64,000 nucleotides of DNA from Nocardioides sediminis (GCF_003047295.1 NZ_PZYZ01000001.1:1-64000), one strand, 5' to 3'. Positions 37,391 through 46,894 are shown, counted from the stretch's first letter. The notes: generated by a model from the sequence alone, not told the origin. A program made the numbers and translations.

Positions 37391-38254
37391 ATGGCCCGCC
37401 CCACCCTGGCCCGTCGCCTCGGCGTCGCCACCCTGCTGACCAGCCTTGCCCTCACCACCGCGGCCTGCGGCGGCGACAGCGGCTCGGAGGGAGCCACCGG
37501 CAGCGACACCAGCGAGTCGAGCGAGGAGTCCGCCGGCGACTCCGAGGGGGACGAGCCGAGCGGTGACCTCGAGGAGCTCGAGGCCGCAGAGTTCTACCCC
37601 GCCGTGATGGAGGCCCTCCAGGAGGCCGAGACCTTCGCCTTTACGCTCAGCTCCAGCACCGAGGGCTCCGACGCGGGGAGCATGGAGATGGACGGCGTCA
37701 TGCGGTACGACGACCAGGGAGTCGACCTCCAGGCCAGCGGCACCGCCCAGGGCACCCAGGAGCTCGAGATGATCGTGCTCGACAAGGTCCTCTACATGAG
37801 CGGGATGGGCATGGACCTCGGGGACAAGAAGTGGTTCAAGGTCGACATGAGCGACCCCAACAGCCTCTTCGGGATGCTCGGCAAGTCCACCGACCCGCAG
37901 CTGATGTTCAAGGCGATGGAGGAGCCCAAGTCCTTCGAGCTCCTCGGCACCGAGGAGGTCGACGGGGTGGAGACCAACCACTACGAGGTCGTCATGGACA
38001 CCTCGGCCTACGCCGACGCCATGGGGATCCCCGCCCAGATGGCGACGTCGCTGCCCGAGGACATCGCCGTGGAGATGTGGGTCGACGCCGACGACCTGCC
38101 GCGACAGTTCCGCCAGGAGCTCGAGCTGCCGGCCGCTGGTGGTGCCGAGCCCAGCACGACCACGACCGAGGGCACCTACTCCGACTACGGCAGCGACGTG
38201 ACCATCGAGGCGCCGCCGGCCTCGGAGGTCTCGGGCCGGATGCCGGGGATGTGA
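37391..38254 (+). CDS. Secreted lipoprotein, LppX/LprG-like
   Basis: A 287-aa lipoprotein: the signal ends in LTTAAC (Cys at residue 26), followed by a Ser/Asp/Glu-rich linker of about 40 residues. The folded part has MEMDGVMRYDDQGVDLQASG, LYMSGMGM and WFKVDMSDPNS, resembling the LppX_LprAFG beta-sheet lipoproteins that bind lipids. The ATG at 37391 follows GAAGGAG. No partner transporter gene is adjacent. A lipid-trafficking role is inference. Confidence 0.8.
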   Translation: MARPTLARRLGVATLLTSLALTTAACGGDSGSEGATGSDTSESSEESAGDSEGDEPSGDLEELEAAEFYPAVMEALQEAETFAFTLSSSTEGSDAGSMEMDGVMRYDDQGVDLQASGTAQGTQELEMIVLDKVLYMSGMGMDLGDKKWFKVDMSDPNSLFGMLGKSTDPQLMFKAMEEPKSFELLGTEEVDGVETNHYEVVMDTSAYADAMGIPAQMATSLPEDIAVEMWVDADDLPRQFRQELELPAAGGAEPSTTTTEGTYSDYGSDVTIEAPPASEVSGRMPGM

Positions 38255-38262
38255 GAGCCGGC

Positions 38263-38289
38263 CCGGGCCGGCCGGCACGGTCGGCCCGG
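38263..38289. terminator. Hairpin between convergent genes
   Basis: CCGGGCCG (38263-38270) and CGGCCCGG (38282-38289) form 8-bp arms; a 16-bp perfect palindrome overlaps at 38257-38272. It lies between the lipoprotein gene and the convergent DnaB-like gene. Confidence 0.5.
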
Positions 38290-38291
38290 AC

Positions 38292-39296
38292 CTACTCGAC
38301 GAAGACCCGGTCGTCGATGAGCTGCTCCTTGACCTCGTGGCCCTCGGCCTCGAACCGCCCCTGCTCGAACCGCTTCCGGTACTCCAGGTCGACGCCGTCG
38401 CGGCCGAACCGGTTCTTCTCGACGCTCAGCACGGCCCAGTCCCGGAAGCGCTCGGCGTTGCCCAGGTCGTAGGTGAGGTGGTGCCGGGCGACGACGTCGA
38501 ACTTGCTGCTCAGCACCAGGATGACATCGGCCTCGTAGGCCAGGGCCGAGGATCCGCGCAGGTGGTGGGTCCGCATCCGGGTGCCCGAGCGCAGCGCCTG
38601 CTTGTCGGCCGCGACGACGGCCAGCACCGGCGCCGAGATGTCGATGGCGAGGTCCTTGAGCCCCTCGACGATGGTGGTGCTGCGCTCGTGCTCGTCCATC
38701 GGCGCGCCCGGGACGAGCACCTTCTGCAGGTAGTCGACGACGACGAGCGGCATCGTGCCGGTAGCTGCGTGCACCTCCTCGATCCGCTCCCGGATGACGC
38801 CGAGGTCGGTGCGGCTGCCGGTCGAGCGGTGCACGAACAGCCACTCGGCGTACCCACGCACGGTGGCGAGCGCGGGCAGGGCGCCGGGGACGCCGGCGAG
38901 GCGCTCGTCCATCGAGGCCGCCTCGGACGCGTCGAACGCCTCCCGCATGGTGGCGAGCCGGACCTGGAGCGAGTCGCTGTGCTCGCCGGCCTCCATCGCC
39001 ATCAGCTTGAGGACGAGGTCCTCGGCGTCGTGCTCGTAGGAGAAGTACAGGACGGGCCGTCCGGAGCGGGCCACGTTGCGGCAGACCTGCACTGCGAACG
39101 TCGTCTTGCCCAGGCCCTGGGCGCCGGCCACCAGCACCAGGGAGCCGGCCCGCAGGCCGCCCCCGATGACGGGGTCGAGGCCGCCGAAACCGGTGGGCCA
39201 CAGGCGCTCGGCCGCGTGCCTGCCCCCTCGCATCCGCTCCTCGGTGCGGGCCAGAGTCGTGCCGATGGTGCTCAGGTCGTCGTCCACGTGGACCAT
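38292..39296 (-). CDS. DnaB-helicase-like RecA-fold ATPase
   Basis: A 334-aa stand-alone RecA-type ATPase most like the DnaB helicase C-terminal domain. Walker A is AGAQGLGKTTFA, Walker B LVVVDYLQKVLV, and the C-terminal SVEKNRFGRDGVDLEYRKRF contains the arginine-finger-like region. The N-terminal DnaB domain (primase-interacting) is absent. ATG at 39296 gives MVHVDDDLSTIGTTL. It sits alone between the rplA and rplJ operons. Function unknown; a DNA repair or replication-accessory role is plausible. Confidence 0.8.
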   Translation of the reverse strand: MVHVDDDLSTIGTTLARTEERMRGGRHAAERLWPTGFGGLDPVIGGGLRAGSLVLVAGAQGLGKTTFAVQVCRNVARSGRPVLYFSYEHDAEDLVLKLMAMEAGEHSDSLQVRLATMREAFDASEAASMDERLAGVPGALPALATVRGYAEWLFVHRSTGSRTDLGVIRERIEEVHAATGTMPLVVVDYLQKVLVPGAPMDEHERSTTIVEGLKDLAIDISAPVLAVVAADKQALRSGTRMRTHHLRGSSALAYEADVILVLSSKFDVVARHHLTYDLGNAERFRDWAVLSVEKNRFGRDGVDLEYRKRFEQGRFEAEGHEVKEQLIDDRVFVE

Positions 39297-39336
39297 GGAA
39301 CCAACTCCGGCGGCTCCGCGTGGGCGCTTCGCCGAT

Positions 39337-39366
39337 TTGTCCGGGCCGCGCCCCGCCCCCTACTGT
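39337..39366 (+). promoter_or_regulatory. Promoter of the rplJ-rplL operon
   Basis: TTGTCC (39337-39342), 18-nt spacer, TACTGT (39361-39366). The predicted start at about 39373 would give a 187-nt leader before rplJ, matching the L10 leader length. Confidence 0.6.
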
Positions 39367-39372
39367 TGGCCC

Positions 39373-39510
39373 CTGAAACCAGAGACCGCCGGTAGTCGAG
39401 GGGCATCAGCTCCGAGACCGAAGGTTCCGCCTGACAGCGGACGGCCAGCGCAGGTGAGGAGCACGACCGCAGTAGTGCGGTTCCACGCCCCGAGCCTGTG
39501 CTCGGGGCGT
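39373..39510 (+). ncRNA. Ribosomal protein L10 leader with attenuator-like hairpin
   Basis: The untranslated leader of rplJ, where L10(L12)4 binds to autoregulate. The region includes CCGGTAGTCGAGGG and GCGCAGGTGAGGAGC, which look like L10-leader core elements. It ends with a 10-bp perfect hairpin, ACGCCCCGAG (39485-39494) and complement (39501-39510), loop CCTGTG, a candidate attenuator. Boundaries are approximate. Confidence 0.7.
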
Positions 39511-39559
39511 TCGTCGTCTCACGGGTCCTCCGCCGGTGGTCACATCCGGAAGGAGACCC

Positions 39560-40231
39560 ATGGCGCGGCCAGAAAAGACTGCCGCCGTTGCGGAGATCGT
39601 TGAGTCGTTCAACGACGCCGCCGGTGCTGTGCTGACCGAGTACCGCGGTCTCACCGTGAAGCAGCTGCAGGAACTGCGGCGCTCCCTCGGCGAGAACGCC
39701 AACTACGCCGTGGTCAAGAACACGCTGGCCAAGATCGCCGCCACCGAGGTGGGCATCGAAGGCTTCGACGACCTGCTCACCGGCCCCACGGCCATCGCCT
39801 TCATCAATGGAGACGTGGTCGAGGCAGCCAAGGGTCTGCGTGACTTTGCCAAGGCAAACCCCGCCCTCGTCATCAAGGGCGGTGTCCTGGACGGCAAGTC
39901 CCTCGACGCCTCCGAGGTCGCCAAGCTGGCCGACCTCGAGTCGCGTGAGGTGCTGCTGGGCAAGCTCGCGGGCGGCATGCTCGCGTCGCTGTCCCAGGCC
40001 GTCTACCTCCTCAACGCCCCGCTCGCCCAGGCTGCCCGGCTCGCCGGCGCCCTGGAGGCGAAGGCGACCGAGGACCCCTCGATCCTCGCAGGTGGTGCCG
40101 GCACGCCGGCCGCTGCCGAGGAGACCCCGGCCGCTGAGGAAGCCGCCCCTGCCGAGGAGACCGAGGCGCCTGCCGCCGAGGCCGCCGACGCCGAGGCCGC
40201 TGACGAGGCGACCGAGTCCACCGACGCCTGA
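39560..40231 (+). CDS. rplJ: 50S ribosomal protein L10
   Basis: A 223-aa L10. The core ([34 protein letters not shown]) is followed by the L12-binding helix and a long C-terminal tail rich in Ala and Glu. The tail is longer than in E. coli but usual in actinobacteria. The ATG at 39560 follows GGAAGGAGA. It forms the stalk base with L12, encoded next. Confidence 0.96.
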   Translation: MARPEKTAAVAEIVESFNDAAGAVLTEYRGLTVKQLQELRRSLGENANYAVVKNTLAKIAATEVGIEGFDDLLTGPTAIAFINGDVVEAAKGLRDFAKANPALVIKGGVLDGKSLDASEVAKLADLESREVLLGKLAGGMLASLSQAVYLLNAPLAQAARLAGALEAKATEDPSILAGGAGTPAAAEETPAAEEAAPAEETEAPAAEAADAEAADEATESTDA

Positions 40232-40306
40232 CCGGGCCGACGTACACCACCTGAAACCCCTGGCCGGGGAACACTCACCGGCCACCCAACGGAAGGAAAC
40301 GCCACC

Positions 40307-40702
40307 ATGGCGAAGCTCACCACCGACGAGCTGCTCGACGCGTTCAAGGAGATGACCCTCATTGAGCTGAGCGAGTTCGTGAAGCAGTTCGAGGAGACCT
40401 TCGGCGTCACCGCCGCCGCTCCGGTCGCCGTTGCCGCCGCTCCGGGCGCCGCTGCCGCCGGCGGCGACGCCGGTGCCGCCGCTGCCGAGCAGGACGAGTT
40501 CGACGTCGTCCTCGAGGCCGCTGGTGACAAGAAGATCAACGTCATCAAGGAGGTGCGCGCCCTGACCTCCCTCGGCCTGAAGGAGGCCAAGGACCTCGTC
40601 GAGAGCGCCCCCAAGCCGGTCCTCGAGAAGGTCGCCAAGGACGCTGCGGACAAGGCCAAGGAGGCCCTCGAGGCCGCCGGCGCCACCGTCACCGTCAAGT
40701 GA
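40307..40702 (+). CDS. rplL: 50S ribosomal protein L7/L12
   Basis: A 131-aa L12. The N-terminal dimerisation domain ([16 protein letters not shown]) is joined by an Ala-rich hinge to the C-terminal domain ([21 protein letters not shown]...). [14 protein letters not shown] is the factor-binding face. The ATG follows GGAAGGAAAC. Ends the rplJ-rplL operon, followed by a strong terminator. Confidence 0.97.
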   Translation: MAKLTTDELLDAFKEMTLIELSEFVKQFEETFGVTAAAPVAVAAAPGAAAAGGDAGAAAAEQDEFDVVLEAAGDKKINVIKEVRALTSLGLKEAKDLVESAPKPVLEKVAKDAADKAKEALEAAGATVTVK

Positions 40703-40756
40703 CCCATCCGGTGCCGGCCTGACCGGCACCACCGCGGTCCTCGCACCGCACCCCGT

Positions 40757-40793
40757 CCTCAGGGCGGTCACCGCACAGGTGGCCGCCCTGAGG
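40757..40793 (+). terminator. Intrinsic terminator after rplL
   Basis: A 16-bp stem with one G-T pair: outer arms CCTCAGGGCGG (40757-40767) and complement (40783-40793), loop GCACA, then CGATTTCC. It is one of the clearest terminators in the window. Confidence 0.85.
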
Positions 40794-40845
40794 CGATTTC
40801 CGGCCTGTACCCGGGCCCGGCAGAGCCGTTACAGTGGGCGACGTC

Positions 40846-40882
40846 TGATGCGCATCACGAATCGAGTTGCTCCATGCGCAAC
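40846..40882. promoter_or_regulatory. Candidate operators upstream of the methylene-THF reductase-like gene
   Basis: TGATGCGCATCA (40846-40857) is a perfect 12-bp palindrome. GTTGC (40866-40870) and GCAAC (40878-40882) form a second inverted repeat around the ATG, sharing the GTTGC half-site with the iclR2 regulon. TACAGT at 40830-40835 may be the -10 box. Both sites lie downstream of it, as a repressor site would. Confidence 0.45.
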
Positions 40883-41725
40883 AAGCGAATTGCCGAGACG
40901 ATGGCTCGTCTGCTGCGGCACGCACGCTACGAGGTCCTGCCCACCGCCTCCACCGAGGACAAGGTGCTGGCACACGTGCCGCGCGACCTGGCGGTGACCG
41001 TGACCGCCTCGCCCGGCAAGGGCCTCGAGGCGACGCTCGACCTCGCCGAGCGGCTGGCCGGGCACGGCTACGTCGCGGTGCCCCACCTCGCCGCCCGGAT
41101 GATCAGCGGACCCGACGAGCTCGCCGAGATCGTCGAGCGGCTCACCGGCAAGGGCATCACCCGGGTCTTCGTCCCCGGCGGCGACGCCGAGCCGGCGGGC
41201 GAGTACGTCGACGCCCTCGGGGTGCTCCGGGACCTCGGCGCCCTCGGCGACCCGTTCGAGCAGGTGGGGATCACCGGCTACCCGGAGTCGCACCCGACGA
41301 TCAGCGACGACCTGACGGTGCAGTCGATGTGGGACAAGCGGCAGCACGCGACGCACATCGTCAGCAACCTCACCTTCGACCCGGGTGTCGTCCGGGACTG
41401 GATCCGCCGGCTGCGAGCCCGCGGTGTCACCATGCCGCTGCTGCTCGGCGTCCCCGGGCCGGTGGAACGCGCCAAGCTGGTGACCATGGCGACCCGGATC
41501 GGCGTCGGTGAGTCCACACGCTTCCTGGTCAAGCACCGTGGCACGCTCGCCCGGCTCGCCTCGCCGGGCGGGTTCACCGGCGAGCGCTTCCTCGAGCGGT
41601 GCGCCCCCGCGCTGGGGGAGCCCGGCGCGCTCGTGGAGGGGCTGCACGTCTTCACCTTCAACCAGGTGGCCGAGACCGAGGCCTGGCGCGTCGACCTGCT
41701 GGAGCGGCTCCGCGCCGACCGCTGA
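40874..41725 (+). CDS. Methylenetetrahydrofolate reductase family protein, divergent
   Basis: A 283-aa MTHFR-type TIM barrel. The start RYEVLPTASTEDKVL keeps the catalytic Glu of the family FEFFPP segment but not its Phe-Pro context. Later motifs are YVAVPHLAARMI, GITRVFVPGGDAEPAGEY and IVSNLTFDPGV. Biosynthetic MetF is usually closer to the classic pattern. Chloromethane degraders carry a similarly divergent MetF2 that oxidises methyl-THF. The neighbouring corrinoid methyltransferase genes support an oxidative role: methyl-THF to methylene-THF. This is inference; reductive methionine supply remains possible. Confidence 0.8.
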   Translation: MRNKRIAETMARLLRHARYEVLPTASTEDKVLAHVPRDLAVTVTASPGKGLEATLDLAERLAGHGYVAVPHLAARMISGPDELAEIVERLTGKGITRVFVPGGDAEPAGEYVDALGVLRDLGALGDPFEQVGITGYPESHPTISDDLTVQSMWDKRQHATHIVSNLTFDPGVVRDWIRRLRARGVTMPLLLGVPGPVERAKLVTMATRIGVGESTRFLVKHRGTLARLASPGGFTGERFLERCAPALGEPGALVEGLHVFTFNQVAETEAWRVDLLERLRADR

Positions 41726-41731
41726 GCTGAC

Positions 41732-41848
41732 GCCGACCGGGCAGTTCCGTCGCGCTGGAAGATGCCGACCGGGCAGTTTCGTCGCGCTGGAGCGGTCAAG
41801 AAGGGGGGAGGTCGGCACGGTTCAGCGGTACGGAAGCGCCCGGTCACG
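41732..41848. repeat. Dispersed repeat copy 4, tandem pair plus inverted end
   Basis: Two near-identical units (about 31 bp) starting with GCCGACCGGGCAGTT and ending CGTCGCGCTGGA occupy 41732-41763 and 41764-41794. They are followed by AGCGGTCAAGAAGGGGGG and by an inverted end AGCGCCCGGTCACG (41835-41848). It lies between the convergent MTHFR-like and DUF1638 genes and overlaps the stop of the latter. Confidence 0.75.
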
Positions 41849-42494
41849 CGACGAGGGCGGCCAGGGCGCGCTCGAGCCCGTGGTCCCCGGTCTCCACGAC
41901 GGTGAGGGGCAGCCCGACGCTCGCGGCCGCCTGCTCGGCCAGGCGACGCAGCTCGTCGTCCGGCTCCTGCGCCAGCCAGACCATCCGGGTGTAGTGGCCG
42001 AAGTAGGTGTCGCGCAGCTCGGGGTACCGGTCCAGCCCGAGCTCCTGGAGCACCGTGCGCGCGAACGATCGGGCGAGGAAGTCGGTCAGGAGGTAGGTGC
42101 CGGGCTGCTCGTCGAAGAAGCGCTCGAGCCGGTCGGCGCCGGCGTACACGTCGTAGCAGTGCAGACCCGGCAGCCGGGCGAGGCCGAGCTCGCGGCACAC
42201 CTCGTCGAGGGCGCCGTAGGTCCCGCAGTCGGCGTACCCCACCACCACCCGCTCGTACGACGGCGCGAGACGCTCCGCGATGGCGCGCACCTCCGCGGCG
42301 ATCCGCTCCGGGTGGTTGTGCAGCAGCGGGGGGAGGGGGTGCACGTCGACGGGCCACCCGCGCCGGGCGACCACCGCGGCGGCCGGCTGCGCGAGCGCTC
42401 CGCAGGCGATCAGCGCGACCCGGCCCTCAGGAGCCGAACGCGAGCTGCTCGACGAAGGCGTCGTTGAAGTCGGCGCGGTCCGAGAGCTCGACAT
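41844..42494 (-). CDS. DUF1638 protein of the methyltransferase operon
   Basis: A DUF1638 family protein, 216 aa from ATG 42494. The conserved core starts at RVALIACGALAQ; VVVGYADCGTYGALDEV and LPGLHCYDVYAGADRLERFFDE are family segments with conserved Cys and His that might bind metal or corrinoid. DUF1638 genes recur beside MttB-type methyltransferases in other bacteria and archaea; the role is undefined. The first 23 residues are low complexity and overlap the upstream gene by 68 nt; no closer ATG, GTG or TTG exists in frame, so the start is uncertain. Confidence 0.75.
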   Translation of the reverse strand: MSSSRTAPTSTTPSSSSSRSAPEGRVALIACGALAQPAAAVVARRGWPVDVHPLPPLLHNHPERIAAEVRAIAERLAPSYERVVVGYADCGTYGALDEVCRELGLARLPGLHCYDVYAGADRLERFFDEQPGTYLLTDFLARSFARTVLQELGLDRYPELRDTYFGHYTRMVWLAQEPDDELRRLAEQAAASVGLPLTVVETGDHGLERALAALVA

Positions 42495-44409
42495 AGGTCA
42501 CCTCCTCGAGCAGCGCCAGCGCCCCCGCGCGCTCGCGCACGGAGAGCAGGGCCATCTTGGCGCCCTCCCCGGCCACGTTGCCGGCGGCGACGATCCGCAG
42601 CACCGGCAGCCGCGGCACCAGGCCGATCCGGACCGCGGACGCGGGGGAGAGATAGCTGCCGAACGAGCCGGCGAGCAGCACCTGCTGGACGTCGCGCTGC
42701 TCGAGGCCGAGCTCCTCGAGCAGGAGCGACCAGCCCGTGGAGATGGCCGCCTTGGCGAACTGGAGCTCGCGGACGTCCCGCTGGGAGAGGTAGACGCACT
42801 CGGCCGGCTCGGCGTCCGCCGTGGGCCGGTGGAGCAGGAACACCCGCTCCTCGCCCACACGGGCCATCCGGTCGGCCAGCGCGGGGGCGATCCGGAGGGC
42901 CTCCTCGTCCGGCACCAGCCGTCCCGAGGAGTCCAGCAGCCCGACCCGCACGAGCTCGGAGACCGCGTCCACCAGCCCGGAGCCGCACAGGCCGCGGGGC
43001 TCCACGTCCCCGATCACGCCGAGCGTCACCGCCGGCTCGTCCCCCTCGGCCGCCGGGTCGACCGTGACCACCTCGATGGCCCCGTCGGCGGCCCGCATCC
43101 CGCACCGGATGGCGCCGCCCTCGAAGGCCGGCCCGGCGGGCGCGGCCGTGGACACGATGGTGTCGCCGTCGCTGAGGACGATCTCGCAGTTGGTGCCGAC
43201 GTCGATGAAGAGCCGCGTGCGCTTGTCGCGGTCCATGCCCGTGGCGAGCATGCCCGCCACGATGTCGCCGCCGACGTAGGCGCCCAGGGCGGGGAAGAAG
43301 TAGGCGCGGGCCCGAGGGTGCACCGACAGCCCGAGGTCGGAGGCCAGGACCGTGGGCGGCTGCGCGGAGGACATGACGAAGGGGGCCACGCCCAGGGGCT
43401 CGGGGTCGATGCCCAGGGCGAGGGCGGTCATGGTGGCGTTGCCGGCGACCGCCACCTCGTAGACCTGCGTCGGGTCGACGCCCCCCTCGCGACAGACCCG
43501 GGCGGCGACGTCGGACAGGGTCGCCCCGGCGGCGGCCTGCAGGCGACCGAGCGCCTCCTTGTCCATCATCGTCGCGCTGATCCGGGTGATCACGTCGCCC
43601 CCGAAGGGCTGCTGGCCGTTGAGCACCGAGGTCACCGCGAGCGGGGTGCCGGTGGCGACGTCGAGCAGGGTGCCGACCACGGTGGTGGTGCCGAGGTCGA
43701 AGGCGATCGCGTAGCGGGCCGCGGTGGTGTCGCCCGGCTCCACGTCGACGAGGTCCTCGTCGACGACCACGGCGGTCACCTTGAAGTCCGCCTCGCGCAG
43801 CACGGTCGGGAGCCGGCGCAGCACGTGGACGTCGGCGGTGAGCTCGAGGTCGTCGATCGCCTCGGTCAGCCGCGCGAGGTCGGTGCGCTGGTCGGCCAGC
43901 GTGGGCTCGGCGAGCTCGACGTACCGCTTCTGGACGGCGGGCCGCAGGATCACCTGGCGGCCGATGCCGACCGTCGCGGCCTTGGGCCGGGTGGTCAGGG
44001 GCGGCACCTCGACGCTGAGGTCGCGGGTGGCGTGCACCAGGCAGCCCAGCCGCCAGCCGTCGGCGACCTGGGCCGGTGTGAAGGTCCGGGTGTCGTGCCG
44101 GGTCACCGGGACCGTGCCGCCCTCGACCCGGACCTTGCACTTGTGGCACGTGCCGTGGCCGCCGCAGGTGGAGTCGATGGCGATGCCGTTCCACGAGGCC
44201 GCGTCGAACACCGTGACGCCGGGCGGCACCCGGACGGCGCGGCGGGTCGGTGGGACGTCCGTGCCGTCCTCGCCGCGGGTGTGGACCGTGAAGTCGAGGT
44301 CGACCCGCCCGGTGCCGTCGTGGGGCGCCGGCTCGGTGCCCGGTCGCTCGATGAGGCCCTCGCGGGCGACGTCGGCGAGGGAGAAGTCGGGCCCGTCGGG
44401 CTGGGTCAT
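42427..44409 (-). CDS. Corrinoid reductive activator, RACo-like ASKHA ATPase
   Basis: A 660-aa protein that should return oxidised Co(II) corrinoid to Co(I) in an ATP-dependent step. An N-terminal plant-type [2Fe-2S] domain has Cys at 82, 88, 91 and 123 (STCGGHGTCHKCKV and RLGCLVHA). A linker and middle domain lead to an actin-like ATPase (DUF4445) with YAIAFDLGTTTVVGTLLD, FIDVGTNCEIVL and LCGSGLVDAV. The layout matches RACo and related activators. Start ATG 44409 lies 11 nt from the methyltransferase gene upstream. In an aerobic cell, cobalt oxidation makes such a repair protein essential. Confidence 0.92.
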   Translation of the reverse strand: MTQPDGPDFSLADVAREGLIERPGTEPAPHDGTGRVDLDFTVHTRGEDGTDVPPTRRAVRVPPGVTVFDAASWNGIAIDSTCGGHGTCHKCKVRVEGGTVPVTRHDTRTFTPAQVADGWRLGCLVHATRDLSVEVPPLTTRPKAATVGIGRQVILRPAVQKRYVELAEPTLADQRTDLARLTEAIDDLELTADVHVLRRLPTVLREADFKVTAVVVDEDLVDVEPGDTTAARYAIAFDLGTTTVVGTLLDVATGTPLAVTSVLNGQQPFGGDVITRISATMMDKEALGRLQAAAGATLSDVAARVCREGGVDPTQVYEVAVAGNATMTALALGIDPEPLGVAPFVMSSAQPPTVLASDLGLSVHPRARAYFFPALGAYVGGDIVAGMLATGMDRDKRTRLFIDVGTNCEIVLSDGDTIVSTAAPAGPAFEGGAIRCGMRAADGAIEVVTVDPAAEGDEPAVTLGVIGDVEPRGLCGSGLVDAVSELVRVGLLDSSGRLVPDEEALRIAPALADRMARVGEERVFLLHRPTADAEPAECVYLSQRDVRELQFAKAAISTGWSLLLEELGLEQRDVQQVLLAGSFGSYLSPASAVRIGLVPRLPVLRIVAAGNVAGEGAKMALLSVRERAGALALLEEVTYVELSDRADFNDAFVEQLAFGS

Positions 44410-44419
44410 CGCGGTGCCC

Positions 44420-45285
44420 TCACGTGCCGGAAGCCGCCTGCTTGGCCCGGTGCGCCGAGATCCACGCCATGCCCCAGTCGTCGTGGCCGAGGAACACGTC
44501 GGCGGCCTTGACCGCCTCGACGACCTTCGGCGTGCGGGTGTCCATGATCGCGCTGGTCAGGCCCGAGGTCATCGCCATCGGTAGCCAGGCGGCGTTGAGG
44601 GTGTGCCGGTCCGGCATGCCGAAGGAGACGTTGGACGCGCCGCAGGTCATGTTGACCCCGATCTCGTCGCGGATGCGGCGCATCACCTCGAAGGTCACCA
44701 GCGAGGTGGTGGTGTCGGCGCCGATGGGCATGGCCAGCGGGTCGATGACGATGTCGCCCGCGTCGATGCCGTACTCCTCGGTCGCCACCCGCACGATCTT
44801 GCGGGTCAGCTCGACGCGCTTGTCGGCCTCCATCGGGATCTCGTCGTGGTCGTTGGGCAGCGCGATGATCGCGGCGTCGTGCTTCTTGACCAGCGGGAGG
44901 ATGAGCTCGAGGCGTTCGTCCTCGGCGGTGACCGAGTTGACCAGTGCGCGCCCCTGGTAGACCGACAGCCCGGCCTCGAGCGCCTCGACGACCGAGGAGT
45001 CGATGCAGATCGGCAGGTCGGTGAGGCCCTGGACCATCTGGATCGCCTTGGCCAGCAGCTCGGGCTCGTCGGTGAGCGGGACGCCCATGTTGACGTCGAG
45101 GACGTCGGCGCCGCCCTCGACCTGGGCGCGCACGTCGCGCTCGATGGCCGACAGGTCGCCCTCGCGGAGCTGTTCCTGGAAGATGCGCCGGCCGGTGGGG
45201 TTGATGCGCTCGCCGATGAGGCAGAACGGGCGGTCGTGGCCGAGCACGACCTCCTTGGTCGCGGAGCGGAGGACGGTGTGCAGCA

Positions 45286-45286
<1 letters not shown>
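44420..45286 (-). CDS. Methyl-corrinoid:tetrahydrofolate methyltransferase (pterin-binding)
   Basis: A 288-aa pterin-binding TIM barrel of the MeTr/AcsE type. FCLIGERINPTGRRIFQEQL at the start, GGADVLDVNMGVPLTDEP, ICIDSSVVEALEAGL and CGASNVSFGMPDRHTLNAAWL bind folate. It should move the methyl group from the corrinoid protein to THF. The gene start overlaps the corrinoid-protein stop by 1 nt (TGATG). MtgA of the glycine betaine system in acetogens is a functional parallel; orthology cannot be proved here. Confidence 0.92.
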
Positions 45287-45947
<661 letters not shown>

Positions 45948-45951
<4 letters not shown>

Positions 45952-46751
45952 GCGACCACCTCCTCGTGGTTGTGTGGCGTGCTGTCGTGGGGGGTTCCGC
46001 GCAACAGGGTGGAGAGCCGGGTGGCGTGCTCGAGGAGGCGGTCGCCGAGGTCGTCGGCCCGCTCCTCCAGCCGGGGGGTGGGGCCGGAGATGCCGAGCGC
46101 AGCGACGACGTCGCCGTGCACCCCGAAGACGGGTACGGCGACGCCGCTGAGGCCGATCTCCAGCTCGTCGGTGGTGACCGCCCACCCGCGCTCACGGGTC
46201 CGCGCCCCGTCCCGGCGCAGCTCCTCGTGGCTGGTGACGGTCGCCGGGGTCAGTCCCTCCAGCGAGCCCTCGGGCGGCGTGAGCGCACCCCAAGCCAGCA
46301 GCACCTTGCCCAGCGCCGAGCAGTGGGCGGGCACGTCGACCTCGGTCCAGTCGCGGGTCCCCAGGAGGTACGTCGAGTCGACCTGCGCCACCTGCACGAC
46401 CCGGTCGCCGCGGGCCACGCTCAGGTGCACCGTCTCGCCCGTGTCCTCGCCGATCGCCTCCATCGCGGGGCGCGCGAGCCGCACCAGCTCGTCCCACGGG
46501 TCGTGCCGCGCGGCGTACAGCCAGAAGAGCCGGCCGGCGACGTAGGACCCGGCCGCGTCGCGCTCCAGCAGGCCCGACCGCTCGAGCGCCGTCAGCATCC
46601 GCGAGGTCGTGGACTTGGCGAGGCCGCTCGCGTCCTGCAGGTGGGCGAAGGTCAGCGGCTCGTCCGCCCGCACCACCGTGGCCACCAGGTCGGCGGCCCG
46701 GTCGACGGCACGGGTGCCGCTGGCCCCGCCGCTGCTGGACGCGTCGCCCAC
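45948..46751 (-). CDS. IclR family transcriptional regulator 1
   Basis: A 267-aa IclR regulator. The winged HTH (LTFAHLQDASGLAKSTTSRMLTALERSGL) precedes the ligand-binding domain (GETVHLSVARGDRVVQVAQVD, SALGKVLLAWG). The start is placed at GTG 46751 because AAGGAG lies 5 nt upstream; the ATGs at 46790 and 46811 fall within the palindromic operator. It heads the minus-strand methyltransferase operon, so it likely controls itself, that operon and the divergent mttB-family gene. The effector is probably the methylated substrate or product. Confidence 0.9.
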
Positions 46752-46782
46752 AGGTGCTCCTTCGATCTCGGGGGTTCCCAGA

Positions 46783-46817
46783 GGTTCCATGATGTGGAAC
46801 CGTGGTTCCACATCATG
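46783..46817. promoter_or_regulatory. 30-bp perfect palindrome, candidate IclR1 operator
   Basis: Arms CATGATGTGGAACC (46788-46801) and GGTTCCACATCATG (46804-46817) are perfect complements around GT. A second overlapping inverted repeat, GGTTCCA-TGATG-TGGAACC, spans 46783-46801. Three TGGAACC-type half-sites are thus packed in the divergent promoter region between iclR1 and the mttB-family gene. Confidence 0.75.
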
Positions 46818-46894
46818 AGGTTAGGAGTCGTCGCTCGCCCGGGTCAAGGGCCCACACCGCGACGTCCCCACCGGCCGGAGACCCAGGAGGAGCC

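Noticed and set aside
46802..46894. Longer N-terminus for the mttB-family protein starting at 46802
   Set aside because: It would run through the palindromic operator and has no family likeness; AGGAGG before GTG 46895 is a much better start.
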